From the NCBI GenBank assembly GCA_023441105.1, contig JAEZQX010000160.1, forward strand, positions 1 through 27,669: a stretch of DNA of 27,669 nt, in the 5' to 3' direction. The translations under genes and the position numbers were made by a program. Below the pieces are notes generated by a model. The model did no database searches. It was not told the origin of the DNA and was given only the letters and a program-made list of their open reading frames with translations. Shown piece after piece: positions 6,352 through 17,032 of the stretch. Source of the stretch: Pseudomonadota bacterium (GTDB lineage: Bacteria > Pseudomonadota > Gammaproteobacteria > Burkholderiales > Burkholderiaceae). Positions within the stretch are counted from its first letter, which is position 1. The number at the start of each line of letters is the position of its first letter.

Positions 6352-7500
6352 ATGCCTTCCCTGACCAGCGCCCCGGGCGACGCCATCTCCTGGGTGCGCG
6401 TCCTGTCCGTCTACCTGCCGCTCGCCAATCCGATCAGCGACGCCAAGGTACTCACCGGCCGGCAGAAGCCGATGACCGAGATCGCGATGCTGTTCGTCGA
6501 GATCGAGTCGAAGGACGGCCATCGCGGTCTGGGCTTCAGCTACTCCAAACGCGCCGGTGGGCCGGGGCAGTTTGCCCATGCGAAGGAAGTTGCGCCGGCG
6601 TTGATCGGCGAGGACCCGAGCGACATCTCGCGGCTCTGGACCAAGCTTTGCTGGGCGGGGGCGTCCGTTGGCCGCAGCGGCATGGCCGTCCAGGCGATCG
6701 GCGCCTTCGACGTCGCGTTGTACGACCTGAAGGCGCGCCGGGCCGGGCTGCCGCTTTCCAAGCTGCTCGGCGCGCAGCGTGATTCCGTGCGCTGCTACAA
6801 CACCTCCGGCGGGTTCCTCCACACGCCCCTCGATCAGTTGCTGGTCAATGCGGTGGCGTCGCGGGAGCGGGGCATCGGTGGCATCAAGCTCAAGGTCGGC
6901 CAACCGGACCGGGCGCTCGATGTCAGGCGGGTGGAGGCGGTGCGCAAGCACCTGGGCGACGAGGCGCCGATCATGATCGACGCGAACCAGCAATGGGATC
7001 GCCCCACCGCCCGGCGGATGTGCCGCATCTTCGAGTCGCTCGACCTGATCTGGATCGAGGAGCCGCTCGACGCCTACGATTTCGAGGGCCACGCCGCCTT
7101 GGCCGCCGGCTTCGACACGCCGATCGCAACCGGCGAGATGCTGACCAGTGCCGCCGAGCACGGCGAACTCATCCGTCATCGCGCGGCCGACTACCTCATG
7201 CCGGATGGGCCGCGCGTCGGCGGCATCACGCCGTTCCTGAAGATCGCCGCGCAGGCCGAGCAGGCCGGACTGAGCCTCGCCCCGCACTTCGCCATGGAGC
7301 TGCACGTGCATCTCGCCGCGATCTATGCCACCGAGCCGTGGGTGGAGCATTTCGACTGGCTCGAGCCGCTCTTCAACGAGCGGCTGGAGATCAGCGAGGG
7401 CCGGATGCTGGTGCCGACCAGGCCGGGCCTGGGACTGAGCCTGAGCGACCAGTGCAAGGCCTGGACGCGGGAACAGGTCGAGGTCGGCCGGCGCGCCTGA
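6352..7500 (+). CDS. L-talarate/galactarate dehydratase (enolase superfamily)
   Basis: This enzyme dehydrates L-talarate and galactarate to 5-keto-4-deoxyglucarate. The 382-residue sequence closely resembles, from memory, the Salmonella enzyme characterised as TalrD/GalrD, including VSDAKVLTGRQKP-like, GFSYSKRAGG and CYNTSGGFLHTPLDQ segments. The enolase-superfamily residues are in place: K179-x-K181, metal ligands D210, E236 and E262, and catalytic H312 in APHFAMELH. Each lies 16 residues before the Salmonella number, consistent with a shorter N-terminus. It follows tctC by 16 nt in an apparent operon. A related mandelate-racemase-type specificity is possible, but the placement with glucarate and galactarate dehydratases supports the call. 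Confidence 0.88.
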   Translation: MPSLTSAPGDAISWVRVLSVYLPLANPISDAKVLTGRQKPMTEIAMLFVEIESKDGHRGLGFSYSKRAGGPGQFAHAKEVAPALIGEDPSDISRLWTKLCWAGASVGRSGMAVQAIGAFDVALYDLKARRAGLPLSKLLGAQRDSVRCYNTSGGFLHTPLDQLLVNAVASRERGIGGIKLKVGQPDRALDVRRVEAVRKHLGDEAPIMIDANQQWDRPTARRMCRIFESLDLIWIEEPLDAYDFEGHAALAAGFDTPIATGEMLTSAAEHGELIRHRAADYLMPDGPRVGGITPFLKIAAQAEQAGLSLAPHFAMELHVHLAAIYATEPWVEHFDWLEPLFNERLEISEGRMLVPTRPGLGLSLSDQCKAWTREQVEVGRRA

Positions 7501-7596
7501 GGCGACGCGCGCGCCGCCTGTCTGCCCGCGACGCAGGTCCCTGAAAACGAATTCGTCCACCGAGGAAGCAACTCGCCAAGACGGGCTCGACGCAAC

Positions 7597-7615
7597 CCAG
7601 GCCCGGCAGGCCTGG
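7597..7615. repeat. Intercistronic palindrome before kdgD
   Basis: The 165-nt gap between the talarate dehydratase and dehydratase/decarboxylase genes holds CCAGGCC and GGCCTGG separated by 5 nt. This would form a stable hairpin in the operon mRNA without a U-tract. It could adjust the relative levels of the flanking messages. No gene is seen in the gap. Confidence 0.4.
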
Positions 7616-7665
7616 CCCGTGCCGATCCACCGTCCTTCATCCACCTGTCCTGGAAGACCCTGCCA

Positions 7666-8577
7666 ATGAACCCGCAAGAACTCAAGACCATCATGGGCTC
7701 CGGCCTGCTTTCGTTTCCGCTGACGGACTTCGACAGCAACGGCGACTTCAACAAGAAGGGATATGAGAAGCGCCTCGAGTGGCTGGCCCCCTACGGTGCG
7801 AGTGCCTTGTTCGCCGCCGGCGGCACGGGCGAGTTCTTTTCGCTGACCGGCGACGAGTACCCCGGGATCATCAGGACTGCCGTCGATACCTGCCGCGGCG
7901 TGGTGCCGATCATTGCCGGCGCCGGTGGCCCGACGCGGTTCGCGATCCAGTGTGCGCAGGCGGCCGAGAAGGCCGGCGCGCACGGCGTCCTGCTGCTGCC
8001 GCATTACCTGACCGAAGCCGGGCAGGAAGGCCTGGCCGCCCACGTCGAAGCGGTCTGCAAGAGCGTGAAATTCGGCGTGATCGTCTACAACCGCGCGACC
8101 AGCCGCCTGAAGCCCGACACGCTCGCCGGCCTCGCGGAACGCAACCCGAACCTGGTCGGCTTCAAGGACGGGGTCGGCGACATCGAGGCCATGGTGGCGA
8201 TCTACCAGCGCATGGGCGATCGACTTGCCTACCTGGGCGGGCTGCCGACCGCCGAGGTCTACGCCGCCGCCTACAAGGCGATGGGCACGCCGGTTTATTC
8301 CTCGGCGGTCTTCAACTTCATCCCCCGGACTGCGATGGACTTCTATCGTGCAGTCGCAGCCGACGACCTGAAGACACAGCACCGACTGCTGCAGGAATTC
8401 TTCATGCCGTATCTCGACCTGCGCAACCGGGTGCCGGGGTATGCCGTCAGCATCGTGAAGGCCGGCGCCAGGATCGTCGGCCACGATGCCGGTCCGGTGC
8501 GCCCGCCCCTGTCCGACCTCACGGCGGCCGAGGTCGAGCAACTCGGTCGGTTGATCGCCAAGCTCGGTCCCCAGTAG
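7666..8577 (+). CDS. kdgD: 5-dehydro-4-deoxyglucarate dehydratase (decarboxylating)
   Basis: This enzyme converts 5-keto-4-deoxy-D-glucarate to 2-oxoglutarate semialdehyde with loss of CO2 and water. It is the step where the branches from glucarate, galactarate and talarate meet. The 303-residue protein is a class I aldolase-like barrel of the DapA/NanA superfamily. Schiff-base Lys167 lies in VGFKDGVGD, Tyr141 in VIVYNRAT, and the substrate-carboxylate loop is [12 protein letters not shown] (about 50-61). GGAAGA lies 8 nt before the ATG. It takes the common product of the three dehydratases around it. The next enzyme, 2-oxoglutarate semialdehyde dehydrogenase, is not in the window. Confidence 0.93.
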   Translation: MNPQELKTIMGSGLLSFPLTDFDSNGDFNKKGYEKRLEWLAPYGASALFAAGGTGEFFSLTGDEYPGIIRTAVDTCRGVVPIIAGAGGPTRFAIQCAQAAEKAGAHGVLLLPHYLTEAGQEGLAAHVEAVCKSVKFGVIVYNRATSRLKPDTLAGLAERNPNLVGFKDGVGDIEAMVAIYQRMGDRLAYLGGLPTAEVYAAAYKAMGTPVYSSAVFNFIPRTAMDFYRAVAADDLKTQHRLLQEFFMPYLDLRNRVPGYAVSIVKAGARIVGHDAGPVRPPLSDLTAAEVEQLGRLIAKLGPQ

Positions 8578-8646
8578 GCGCAGGCTCTCCTTCGCCTGCA
8601 GGCACTCCTTCCCTGATGCATTCCTGAACCCCTTGAAGGCACTCCA

Positions 8647-9612
8647 ATGATCAAGAAGCTGCTGATTGCCCTTCCGCTCTGCCTTGCCGCCGTCGCTGCC
8701 ACCCAGGCGCAATCCTGGCCGACCAAGCCGGTGACCTTGCTGGTTCCGTTCCCGCCCGGCGGCTCGACGGACATGATCGCGCGCTCGCTCGGACCGCAAC
8801 TCCAGAAGCAGCTGGGGGGCACGTTCATCGTCGACAACAAGGCGGGTGCCGGTGGCACGGTAGGCGCCGGGATCGCGAAGCGCGCCGCGCCCGACGGCTA
8901 TACGATCTTCGTCTCGTCGCTCGGACCGTTCGTGATCGGGCCGCACCTCAACAAGAACCTCGCCTACGATCCCCTCAAGGATTTTGACTACATCACGGTC
9001 GCCGTGCAGGCCCCCAACGTGCTTGCGGTGCCCGCCAGCTCGCCGCACAAGTCGCTGGCGGACGTGCTCGCCTTCCTCAAGGCCAACCCCGGCAAGATGA
9101 CCTTTGCGTCGGCAGGCAACGGCACGAGCGACCACCTCACCGCCGAGCTCTTCTGGCAGGAGACGGGCACCAGCGGACTGCACATTCCCTACAAGGGCGG
9201 CGCGCCGGCGATGACGGATCTGCTGGGCGGGCAGGTCGAGGCTACGTTCATGAACATCAATACCGGGCTTCCCCAGATCCGGGAGGGCAAGCTGCGGGCG
9301 CTCGCGATCACCAGTACCAAGCGGTCGCCCCTGTTGCCTGATGTGCCGACCATGGAAGAGTCGGGCTTCAAGGGCGTCACCGTCTACTCGTGGCAGGCGT
9401 TCGCCGCGCCCAAGGGGCTGCCAGCCGCCATCAAGGCAAAGCTGCACGACGCGCTGGTCGCCGGGCTGAACGATCCGCAGGTCAAGTCCCGGTTGCTCGA
9501 CCTCGGCTTCGAGATCGTCGGCAATTCGCCCGAGCAGTTCACGGAATTCCAGGCCACCGAGTTTGCCCGCTGGAAGAAGGTGATCGAGGTCGGAAAGGTC
9601 AAGGCCGACTGA
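8647..9612 (+). CDS. TctC-family periplasmic solute-binding protein, second copy
   Basis: A 321-residue protein with a short Sec signal peptide (MIKKLLIALPLCLAAVAATQAQS) and the TctC fold signatures VTLLVPFPPGGSTDMIARSL, DNKAGAGGTVGAGIAKRAAPDG and IPYKGGAPAMTDLLGGQ. It lies 69 nt after kdgD and 15 nt before gudD, inside the operon. It differs clearly from the first copy in its ligand-contact regions, so the two may recognise different aldarates. As with the other copies, no TctA/TctB partner is nearby. Confidence 0.9.
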   Translation: MIKKLLIALPLCLAAVAATQAQSWPTKPVTLLVPFPPGGSTDMIARSLGPQLQKQLGGTFIVDNKAGAGGTVGAGIAKRAAPDGYTIFVSSLGPFVIGPHLNKNLAYDPLKDFDYITVAVQAPNVLAVPASSPHKSLADVLAFLKANPGKMTFASAGNGTSDHLTAELFWQETGTSGLHIPYKGGAPAMTDLLGGQVEATFMNINTGLPQIREGKLRALAITSTKRSPLLPDVPTMEESGFKGVTVYSWQAFAAPKGLPAAIKAKLHDALVAGLNDPQVKSRLLDLGFEIVGNSPEQFTEFQATEFARWKKVIEVGKVKAD

Positions 9613-9627
9613 ATAGGAGCAGCTCCG

Positions 9628-10962
9628 ATGTCCACCTCCTCGACGCCTCTGATCGACACACTGACGGTGATCCCGGTCGCCGGCCGGGACAGCATGCTGC
9701 TGAACCTGAGCGGCGCCCATGGCCCGTTCTTCACGCGCAACCTGCTGGTCCTCACCGACAGTGCCGGGCGCACCGGGGTAGGGGAGGTGCCCGGCGGCGA
9801 GAAGATCCGCCGGACGCTGGAGGACACCCGCGAGTTGGTCGTGGGCCAACCCCTGGGGGCCCATCAGCGGCTGCTGCAGGAGATGCAGCGCCGCTTCGCT
9901 GATCGCGACACGGGCGGGCGCGGTTTGCAGACCTTCGATCTGCGGACCACGATCCACGCGGTGACGGCGATCGAATCGGCCTTGCTGGACCTGATGGGCC
10001 AGCATCTCGGCGTGCCGGTCGCCGCCCTGCTCGGAGAGGGACAGCAACGGGACCGCGTCGAGATGCTCGGCTACCTCTTCTTCGTGGGCGACAAGTCCAG
10101 GACCGGCTTGCCCTATGCCGAAGATCCTTCAGCCGGTGACGCGTGGTTTCGCCTGCGGCGCGAGGAAGCCATGACGCCTCAGGCTGTGGTGCGCCTGGCC
10201 GAGGCAGCGCGCGATCGCTACGGCTTCAACGACTTCAAGCTCAAGGGCGGGGTTCTTCGCGCAGAGGAGGAGATCGAGGCCATCGAGGCGCTGCACGAGC
10301 GTTTCCCGCATGCACGGGTGACGCTCGACCCGAATGGCGGATGGCTGCTCAAGGATGCGGTCCGCCTGATGCGGGACATGCGCGGGGTGATTGCCTATGC
10401 CGAGGACCCCTGCGGCGCGGAGGACGGTTACTCCGGCCGCGAGGTGATGGCGGAGTTCCGCCGCGCCACCGGCTTGCCGACCGCCACCAACATGATCGCC
10501 ACCGACTGGCGGCAACTCGCGCATGCGTTGGCGCTGCAAAGCGTCGACATCCCCCTGGCCGACCCGCATTTCTGGACGATGGCCGGCTCGGTGCGCGTGG
10601 CCCAGACCTGCCGCGATTGGGGGCTGACCTGGGGCTCGCATTCGAATAATCACTTCGATGTGTCGCTGGCAATGTTCACGCATGTCGGCGCCGCGGCGCC
10701 GGGGCGGGTGACGGCGATCGACACGCACTGGATCTGGCAGGACGGCCAGCGACTGACCAGGGAGCCGCTGCAGATCGTGGGCGGCCATGTCGAGGTGCCG
10801 GACAAGCCCGGCCTCGGGGTGGCGCTCGACATGACCGAGGTCGACAAGGCGCATCAGCTTTACCTTCAGCACGGATTGGGAGCGCGCGACGACGCCGCGG
10901 CGATGCAGTACCTGATCCCCGGCTGGAGCTTCAACCCCAAGCGCCCCGCGCTCGACCGATGA
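9628..10962 (+). CDS. gudD: Glucarate dehydratase (enolase superfamily)
   Basis: This enzyme dehydrates D-glucarate, and usually L-idarate, to 5-keto-4-deoxyglucarate. The 444-residue length and motifs fit GudD: K204-L-K206-GG, D234 in LDPNGGW, E259 in AEDPCG, N288 in ATNMIATD and H338 in SHSNNHFD. Where I recall the E. coli numbering, these sit one residue earlier. AGGAG lies upstream of the ATG in the 15-nt gap after tctC. The stop codon overlaps the start of galactarate dehydratase (ATGA at 10959-10962), so the two are translationally coupled. Confidence 0.93.
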   Translation: MSTSSTPLIDTLTVIPVAGRDSMLLNLSGAHGPFFTRNLLVLTDSAGRTGVGEVPGGEKIRRTLEDTRELVVGQPLGAHQRLLQEMQRRFADRDTGGRGLQTFDLRTTIHAVTAIESALLDLMGQHLGVPVAALLGEGQQRDRVEMLGYLFFVGDKSRTGLPYAEDPSAGDAWFRLRREEAMTPQAVVRLAEAARDRYGFNDFKLKGGVLRAEEEIEAIEALHERFPHARVTLDPNGGWLLKDAVRLMRDMRGVIAYAEDPCGAEDGYSGREVMAEFRRATGLPTATNMIATDWRQLAHALALQSVDIPLADPHFWTMAGSVRVAQTCRDWGLTWGSHSNNHFDVSLAMFTHVGAAAPGRVTAIDTHWIWQDGQRLTREPLQIVGGHVEVPDKPGLGVALDMTEVDKAHQLYLQHGLGARDDAAAMQYLIPGWSFNPKRPALDR

Positions 10963-12536
10963 AGACACCGGTGATCATCTCCATGCACGAGCGCGACAAC
11001 GTGGCGATCGTCGGCAACGACGGCGGCCTGGCCGCCGGGACCGTCCTTCCCGAAGGCCTGGTGCTGCGCGACCACGTGCCGCAGGGCCACAAGGTGGCGC
11101 TGCAGGACTTCGCCGAGGGGGCGGCCGTGCTCCGCTACGGCGTGCCCATCGGCTATGCGCTCAAGCCCATTGCCGCCGGCAGCTGGGTGCATGAGCGCCT
11201 GCTGAAGATGCCCAGCGCGCGCGAGCTGGACGACAGCCTGCCGCTGGCCACCGTCAAGCCGGAACCCCTTCCGGCCCTCGAGGGCTACACGTTCGAGGGC
11301 TACCGCAACGCCGACGGCTCGGTCGGCACGCGCAACATCCTGGCGATCACCACCACCGTGCAGTGCGTGGCCGGGGTCGTCGACTTCGCGGTCAGGCGGA
11401 TCAAGGAAGAGTTGCTGCCGCGGTTTCCCAACGTCGACGACGTCGTCGGGCTGGAACACGGCTATGGCTGTGGCGTGGCCATCGATGCGCCCGGCGCCGA
11501 GGTCCCCATCCGCACGCTGCGCAATATCTCCCTCAACCCCAACTTCGGCGGCGAGGTGATGGTGGTCAGCCTGGGCTGCGAGAAGCTCCAGCCCGAGCGC
11601 CTGTTGCCGCCTGGCACGATCGCGCTGGTCGACGAGCGCAGCGTGGCAGACGTCGGCATGACGGCGGAGGCCGGGCTCGACGTGGTGTGCCTGCAGTCGG
11701 AGCACCACGTCGGGTTCATGTCGATGATCGAATCGATCATGGATGGCGCGCTGCTTCACCTCGAGCGGCTCGACACCCGGCGGCGCGAGACGGTGCCGGC
11801 CGCGGAGCTGGTCGTCGGCGTGCAGTGTGGTGGCAGCGATGCCTTCTCGGGCGTGACCGCCAACCCCGCCGTCGGGTTCTGCAGCGACCTGCTGGTGCGC
11901 GCCGGCGCCACCGTCATGTTCTCGGAAGTCACCGAAGTGAGGGACGGTATCGACCAGCTCACCGCCCGGGCGACGACACCCGAGGTGGCGCAGGCGATGG
12001 TCCGCGAGATGGCCTGGTACGACGCCTACCTCGACAAGGGCAAGGTCGACCGCAGCGCCAACACGACGCCCGGCAACAAGAAGGGCGGACTGTCCAACAT
12101 CGTCGAGAAGGCGATGGGTTCGATCGTCAAGTCGGGCAGCGCGCCGATCTCCGGCGTGCTGTCACCCGGCGAAAAGCTCCGGCAGAAGGGTCTGGTCTAT
12201 GCAGCCACGCCGGCCAGCGACTTCATCTGCGGCACCTTGCAATTGGCCGCGGGCATGAACCTGCACGTCTTCACCACCGGCCGCGGCACGCCGTACGGGC
12301 TCGCCCAGGTGCCGGTCATCAAGGTGGCCACGCGCAGCGACCTGGCGCGACGCTGGCACGACCTGATGGACGTCGATGCCGGCCGTATCGCAGGCGGCAC
12401 GGCGACGATCGAGGAAGTCGGCTGGGAGCTGTTCCACCTGATGCTCGACGTGGCCAGCGGCCGCAAGAAGACCTGGGCCGAGCACTGGAAGCTGCACAAC
12501 GCGCTGGTGCTGTTCAATCCGGCGCCGGTGACCTGA
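10959..12536 (+). CDS. garD: Galactarate dehydratase (UxaA/GarD family)
   Basis: This Fe-dependent dehydratase converts meso-galactarate to 5-keto-4-deoxyglucarate. The 525-residue protein has the GarD layout. A small N-terminal SAF-like domain contains [14 protein letters not shown] linker with [14 protein letters not shown] follows, then the UxaA-type catalytic region with [36 protein letters not shown] and [18 protein letters not shown]. It is not homologous to the enolase-type galactarate/talarate dehydratase earlier in the operon, so the operon encodes two unrelated routes for galactarate. It is the last gene of the operon, with a hairpin just downstream. Confidence 0.93.
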   Translation: MKTPVIISMHERDNVAIVGNDGGLAAGTVLPEGLVLRDHVPQGHKVALQDFAEGAAVLRYGVPIGYALKPIAAGSWVHERLLKMPSARELDDSLPLATVKPEPLPALEGYTFEGYRNADGSVGTRNILAITTTVQCVAGVVDFAVRRIKEELLPRFPNVDDVVGLEHGYGCGVAIDAPGAEVPIRTLRNISLNPNFGGEVMVVSLGCEKLQPERLLPPGTIALVDERSVADVGMTAEAGLDVVCLQSEHHVGFMSMIESIMDGALLHLERLDTRRRETVPAAELVVGVQCGGSDAFSGVTANPAVGFCSDLLVRAGATVMFSEVTEVRDGIDQLTARATTPEVAQAMVREMAWYDAYLDKGKVDRSANTTPGNKKGGLSNIVEKAMGSIVKSGSAPISGVLSPGEKLRQKGLVYAATPASDFICGTLQLAAGMNLHVFTTGRGTPYGLAQVPVIKVATRSDLARRWHDLMDVDAGRIAGGTATIEEVGWELFHLMLDVASGRKKTWAEHWKLHNALVLFNPAPVT

Positions 12537-12537
12537 G

Positions 12538-12580
12538 GCCCGCCGCGCGGGTCACTGCCCGCTGGCGGCGCGGCGCGGGC
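12538..12580. terminator. Bulged hairpin between convergent garD and tctC
   Basis: GCCGCGC (12542-12548) pairs with GCGCGGC (12568-12574), and GCCC/GGGC extend the stem outside a small bulge. It lies between two convergent stops and could terminate in both directions, but neither strand has a T-run. Confidence 0.35.
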
Positions 12581-12594
12581 AGGACGCGCCGTCT

Positions 12595-13581
12595 TCAGGG
12601 TTTGACCTGCTTCAGGATCCGCGCGGTTTCTTCCAGGTCCTTGGCCATCGTCTTGCGATATTCATCGCCGGGCTGCCACGCCACCTCGATCGAGCGTTTC
12701 GCCATGGCGTCGCGGAACTCGTCGCTCTGGATCACCTTGCCGAGCGCGGCAGTCAGCCGTCTCGCGATGTCGTCCGGGAGGTCCTTGGGCGCCGCGACTC
12801 CGTGCTCGACCGAATAGGTCCAGTCCGAGCCGATGGACTCCTTCAACGTCGGCGTATCGGGAAACCCCTTGAGTCGCTCCGCCGACATGACGGCTAGCGG
12901 CTGGAGCTTCCCGGCGGCGATCAGCGAAGTCGCCTCGGCCATCGAGGCAGTCGAGAACGTCGAGTTACCCGAGGCCACGTCGAGGTGGCCCGCAGTGCCT
13001 CCCTGGGTGGGCACCCAGACGACCTTGTCGACCGGCACGCCCAGGTCCAGCATCAGGCCCAGGAAGGCGATGTGCCAGTTGACGCCGTGAGCGGCGCCGG
13101 TTGCCTGGAATTGCCGCGGCTTCGACGTGCTGAGCGCATCGGCAAGATCCTTGATGGTCTTGTAGGGCGATCCCGCAATCACGTTGACGCCGGCCGCGAT
13201 TCGAGTCGCCCGGCCCAACGGACGCAGGTCCAAGTGGGTCAGCTCGGCCAGCCCCTGCGGCTTGTACAGGCTGATGTCGTTTGTCATCACGCCGATCGTG
13301 TAGCCATCCGGCTTCGCGTTGGCGATGGCGGTATGGCCGGGAATGCCGGAGCCGCCGGCGCGGTTGACCACATTGATCGGAACGCCCAGTTCCTTTTCAA
13401 GCAGACCGCCCCAGGTCCGCGCGCCGATATCGGTGCCGCCACCTGGCGGGTAGGGCACGATCACCGTGATGGGTCGGTTGGGATAATCCTGGGCCGTGGC
13501 CGGCGCCACCGCAGCCAGCGCGCAGACGCCCACACCCACACTCAATAACAGGCCCACCAACCTCTTGCGAATCATCGACAC
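12595..13581 (-). CDS. TctC-family periplasmic solute-binding protein, third copy, convergent to the operon
   Basis: A 328-residue binding protein with a Sec signal (MIRKRLVGLLLSVGVGV, ending near ATAQDYP) and TctC signatures ITVIVPYPPGGGTDIGAR, VNRAGGSGIPGHTAIANAKP and PTQGGTAGHLDVASG. GTG at 13581 is preferred because GGGGAG lies 7 nt upstream; the ATG two codons later would be 13 nt away. It is transcribed toward garD from its own upstream region, so it is not part of the operon. Its ligand may be an aldarate by proximity but could be unrelated. Confidence 0.88.
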   Translation of the reverse strand: MSMIRKRLVGLLLSVGVGVCALAAVAPATAQDYPNRPITVIVPYPPGGGTDIGARTWGGLLEKELGVPINVVNRAGGSGIPGHTAIANAKPDGYTIGVMTNDISLYKPQGLAELTHLDLRPLGRATRIAAGVNVIAGSPYKTIKDLADALSTSKPRQFQATGAAHGVNWHIAFLGLMLDLGVPVDKVVWVPTQGGTAGHLDVASGNSTFSTASMAEATSLIAAGKLQPLAVMSAERLKGFPDTPTLKESIGSDWTYSVEHGVAAPKDLPDDIARRLTAALGKVIQSDEFRDAMAKRSIEVAWQPGDEYRKTMAKDLEETARILKQVKP

Positions 13582-13637
13582 GGCTTGTCTCCCCACTTTA
13601 TTTTTCGGCCGGCGTCGGGGCTCGAAGCACCGCACTT

Positions 13638-13670
13638 GGACCACCGGCCGGCCGGACCACCGAAGTGGTC
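13638..13670. repeat. Compound palindrome upstream of the third tctC
   Basis: Two direct copies of GGACCACC (13638-13645 and 13654-13661) flank the palindrome GGCCGGCC. The second copy forms a further inverted repeat GACCAC-CGAA-GTGGTC (13655-13670). The location, about 57-89 bp upstream of the tctC start and just before the VapC remnant, suits an operator for either. Confidence 0.45.
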
Positions 13671-13688
13671 TACGTTGGACTGTACACG

Positions 13689-13817
13689 ATGCTTGCATCC
13701 GTTTGCGACACGAACATCTGGATTGACTGCATCGACACTGGCAGTCGTTGGAATGAATGGTCGGTCGATCTCCTTCAGCGCTGCAGCGAGCAGGCGCCCC
13801 TGCATGCCAACCTGTTC
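13689..13817 (+). pseudogene. Truncated VapC-type PIN-domain toxin fragment
   Basis: The 43 codons from ATG 13689 read like the N-terminus of a PIN-domain ribonuclease toxin: VCDTNIWIDCID matches the first acidic motif (DTNxxxD), followed by WNEWSVDLLQRCSEQ and APLHAN. Intact VapC proteins have about 130 residues. Here the frame leaves the PIN pattern at about 13817 and runs antisense into metF, stopping at 13877. No VapB antitoxin frame is recognisable upstream. The base composition is visibly less GC-rich than the neighbouring genes, consistent with a decayed import. It should be inactive. Confidence 0.55.
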
Positions 13818-13827
13818 CTGACCCGCT

Positions 13828-14679
13828 TCAGCGTCGCAGGCCCTTCCAGATCGCGCTGCTCGGTCCCGCCTGGTTGAGCGTGTAGAAGTGGATCCCCGGC
13901 ACCTTCGCATCCACCAGCGTCTGGCACAGCGACGTCACCACCTCGTGGCCGAAGGCGCGCAGCGAATCGACGTCGTCGTGGAAGCCGGCCAGGCGCAGGC
14001 GGATCCAGCGCGGGATCTCCGCCCCGCAGTTGTCGGAGAAGCGGGCCAGCTGGGTGAAGTTGGTGATCGGCATGATGCCGGGCACGATCGGGATGGTGAC
14101 GTTGCGCGCCCGTGCCCGTTCGCAGAAATCGAAGTAGGCCGCGGCGTTGTAGAAGTACTGGGTGATCGCGCTGTCGGCGCCGGCTTCGACCTTGCGGATG
14201 AAATTGTCGAGATCCTGCTCCGGCGAGGTCGCCTGCGGATGCATTTCCGGATAGGCCGCCACCTCGATGTGGAACCAGTCGCCGCTGTGCTTGCGGATGA
14301 AGGCGACCAGGTCGGAGGCATAGCGGAACTCGCCGCGATCGACCATGCCGGAGGGCAGGTCGCCGCGCAGCGCCACCAGGCGCCGCACGCCCTTCTCGCG
14401 ATAGTGGTCCAGCAGCTCGGCGATGCTGGTGCGGGTGGCGCCGATGCACGAAAGGTGCGGCGCCACCTGCAGGCCTTCGGCGGCGATCTCGCCGATGATG
14501 CCGACCGTCTTCTCCTGGGTGCTGCCGCCGGCGCCGTACGTGACGCTGAAGAACTCAGGCTCGAGCTCGTTGAGCAGCCGGCGCGCCTGCCGCAGCTTGG
14601 CGACACCCTCCGGCGTATTGGGCGGAAAGAATTCGAAGCTGAGATGGGTGCCGCTGCTGCTGTCTGTCATGTCGCTCAT
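13828..14679 (-). CDS. metF: Methylenetetrahydrofolate reductase
   Basis: MetF reduces 5,10-methylenetetrahydrofolate to 5-methyltetrahydrofolate, the methyl donor for remaking methionine from homocysteine. The 283-residue protein has the family features: N-terminal LSFEFFPPNTPEG, the motif VTYGAGGSTQEKT, the flavin-binding segment LVALRGDLP, and QYFYNAAAYFDF followed by VPGIMPITNF. It is the last gene of the ahcY-tlyA-metF run, 32 nt after tlyA, so it is probably controlled by the SAH riboswitch upstream of ahcY. This fits its role of disposing of homocysteine released by AhcY. No terminator is evident after the stop. Confidence 0.96.
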   Translation of the reverse strand: MSDMTDSSSGTHLSFEFFPPNTPEGVAKLRQARRLLNELEPEFFSVTYGAGGSTQEKTVGIIGEIAAEGLQVAPHLSCIGATRTSIAELLDHYREKGVRRLVALRGDLPSGMVDRGEFRYASDLVAFIRKHSGDWFHIEVAAYPEMHPQATSPEQDLDNFIRKVEAGADSAITQYFYNAAAYFDFCERARARNVTIPIVPGIMPITNFTQLARFSDNCGAEIPRWIRLRLAGFHDDVDSLRAFGHEVVTSLCQTLVDAKVPGIHFYTLNQAGPSSAIWKGLRR

Positions 14680-14711
14680 GGTGTTCGGATGGAATCGGCC
14701 GGTGCGCGCCT

Positions 14712-15515
14712 TCAGGCAGCCGACGACCGGCTAATGTGCAACGGCTCGCGGACGGCCGCGAGGAAATACTCCTGGTTCCCGTCGGTGCCGGGCAGGGTAC
14801 AGGCGAACCAGCGGCTGGGCTCCCAGCCGGCCGCTTGCGCTGCCGCCCAGGCGCGTTCGCGCAGGCCGCCGATGTCGGCGCCGGCCCGCACGATGCCCTT
14901 GGAATTGCGGGCGTCGGGACCGAGCTCGAACTGCGGCTTGATCAGCGCGAGCAGCGCGGTTCCGCCATCGGCGAGCGTGGCCAGGTGGCCCAGCAGGCCG
15001 ACCGTCGAGATGAACGACAGGTCCACCACGACCAGGTCGAAGCGCGGTTCGATGGCCCGCTGCGCCAGCCAGTCGCGGCTCAGGTCGCGCACGTGCGTCT
15101 TCTCGAAGCAGGTGACGCGGTCATCGGCGGCCAGCCGCGGGTCGAGCTGGCCGTGGCCGACCTCGATGCCGACCACTGCCGCGGCGCCGTGCTGCAGCAG
15201 GCAGTCGCTGAAGCCGCCGGTGGATTGGCCGACATCGAGTGCCCTGATGCCACCGCAGTCGATGCCGCCTTCGGCCAGCGCCTGAGCCAGCTTGGCGCCG
15301 CCGCGCGACACGAAGCGCGATTCGGGCGAATCCCTGACCCGCAACTCCTGCTCCGGGAACACCGGCTGCGAGGCGCGGGTGACGCGCGCCACCTGGCGGC
15401 CGACGACCAGGTCGACGGCGCCGGACTCGATCAAGCGCTGCGCCAGGGCGCGCGAACGCGCCATGCCGCGGTCGACCAGCGCGACGTCGGCACGGATCGA
15501 AGCGAGCCTGGCCAT
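14712..15515 (-). CDS. tlyA: TlyA-family rRNA 2'-O-methyltransferase (S4 plus FtsJ-like domain)
   Basis: TlyA proteins are SAM-dependent methyltransferases of ribosomal RNA cytidines, historically annotated as haemolysin A. The 267-residue sequence has an N-terminal S4 RNA-binding domain (IRADVALVDRGMARSRALAQ). A Rossmann methyltransferase domain follows with SAM motif ALDVGQSTGGFSDCLLQ (92-108), EVGHGQLDPRL, DLVVVDLSFIS and LIKPQFELG. GAGGAG lies close before the ATG. The gene sits between ahcY and metF. Its by-product is SAH, the substrate of AhcY. Residues before 15515 in the same frame are a read-through of antisense ahcY sequence and not part of the protein. Confidence 0.9.
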   Translation of the reverse strand: MARLASIRADVALVDRGMARSRALAQRLIESGAVDLVVGRQVARVTRASQPVFPEQELRVRDSPESRFVSRGGAKLAQALAEGGIDCGGIRALDVGQSTGGFSDCLLQHGAAAVVGIEVGHGQLDPRLAADDRVTCFEKTHVRDLSRDWLAQRAIEPRFDLVVVDLSFISTVGLLGHLATLADGGTALLALIKPQFELGPDARNSKGIVRAGADIGGLRERAWAAAQAAGWEPSRWFACTLPGTDGNQEYFLAAVREPLHISRSSAA

Positions 15516-15601
15516 GATCTCCTCGGGCAGTCGCGCGGCTGCGCCCGATCGGGCCCGCCGGTCCCGCCGCCCCGAAGGGCCACGGGAGCCGGTGAGGCCG
15601 A

Positions 15602-17032
<1,431 letters not shown>

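Noticed and set aside
6271..10047. 1258-codon minus-strand open frame across the aldarate operon
   Set aside because: It is the antisense of four well-supported genes with clear catalytic motifs, and its product has no recognisable domain.
10988..11003. Third LacI-type operator in the start of garD (GACAACGT core)
   Set aside because: Only 11 of 16 positions match O2, the outer arms are wrong, and the bases encode a conserved protein segment ([11 protein letters not shown]).
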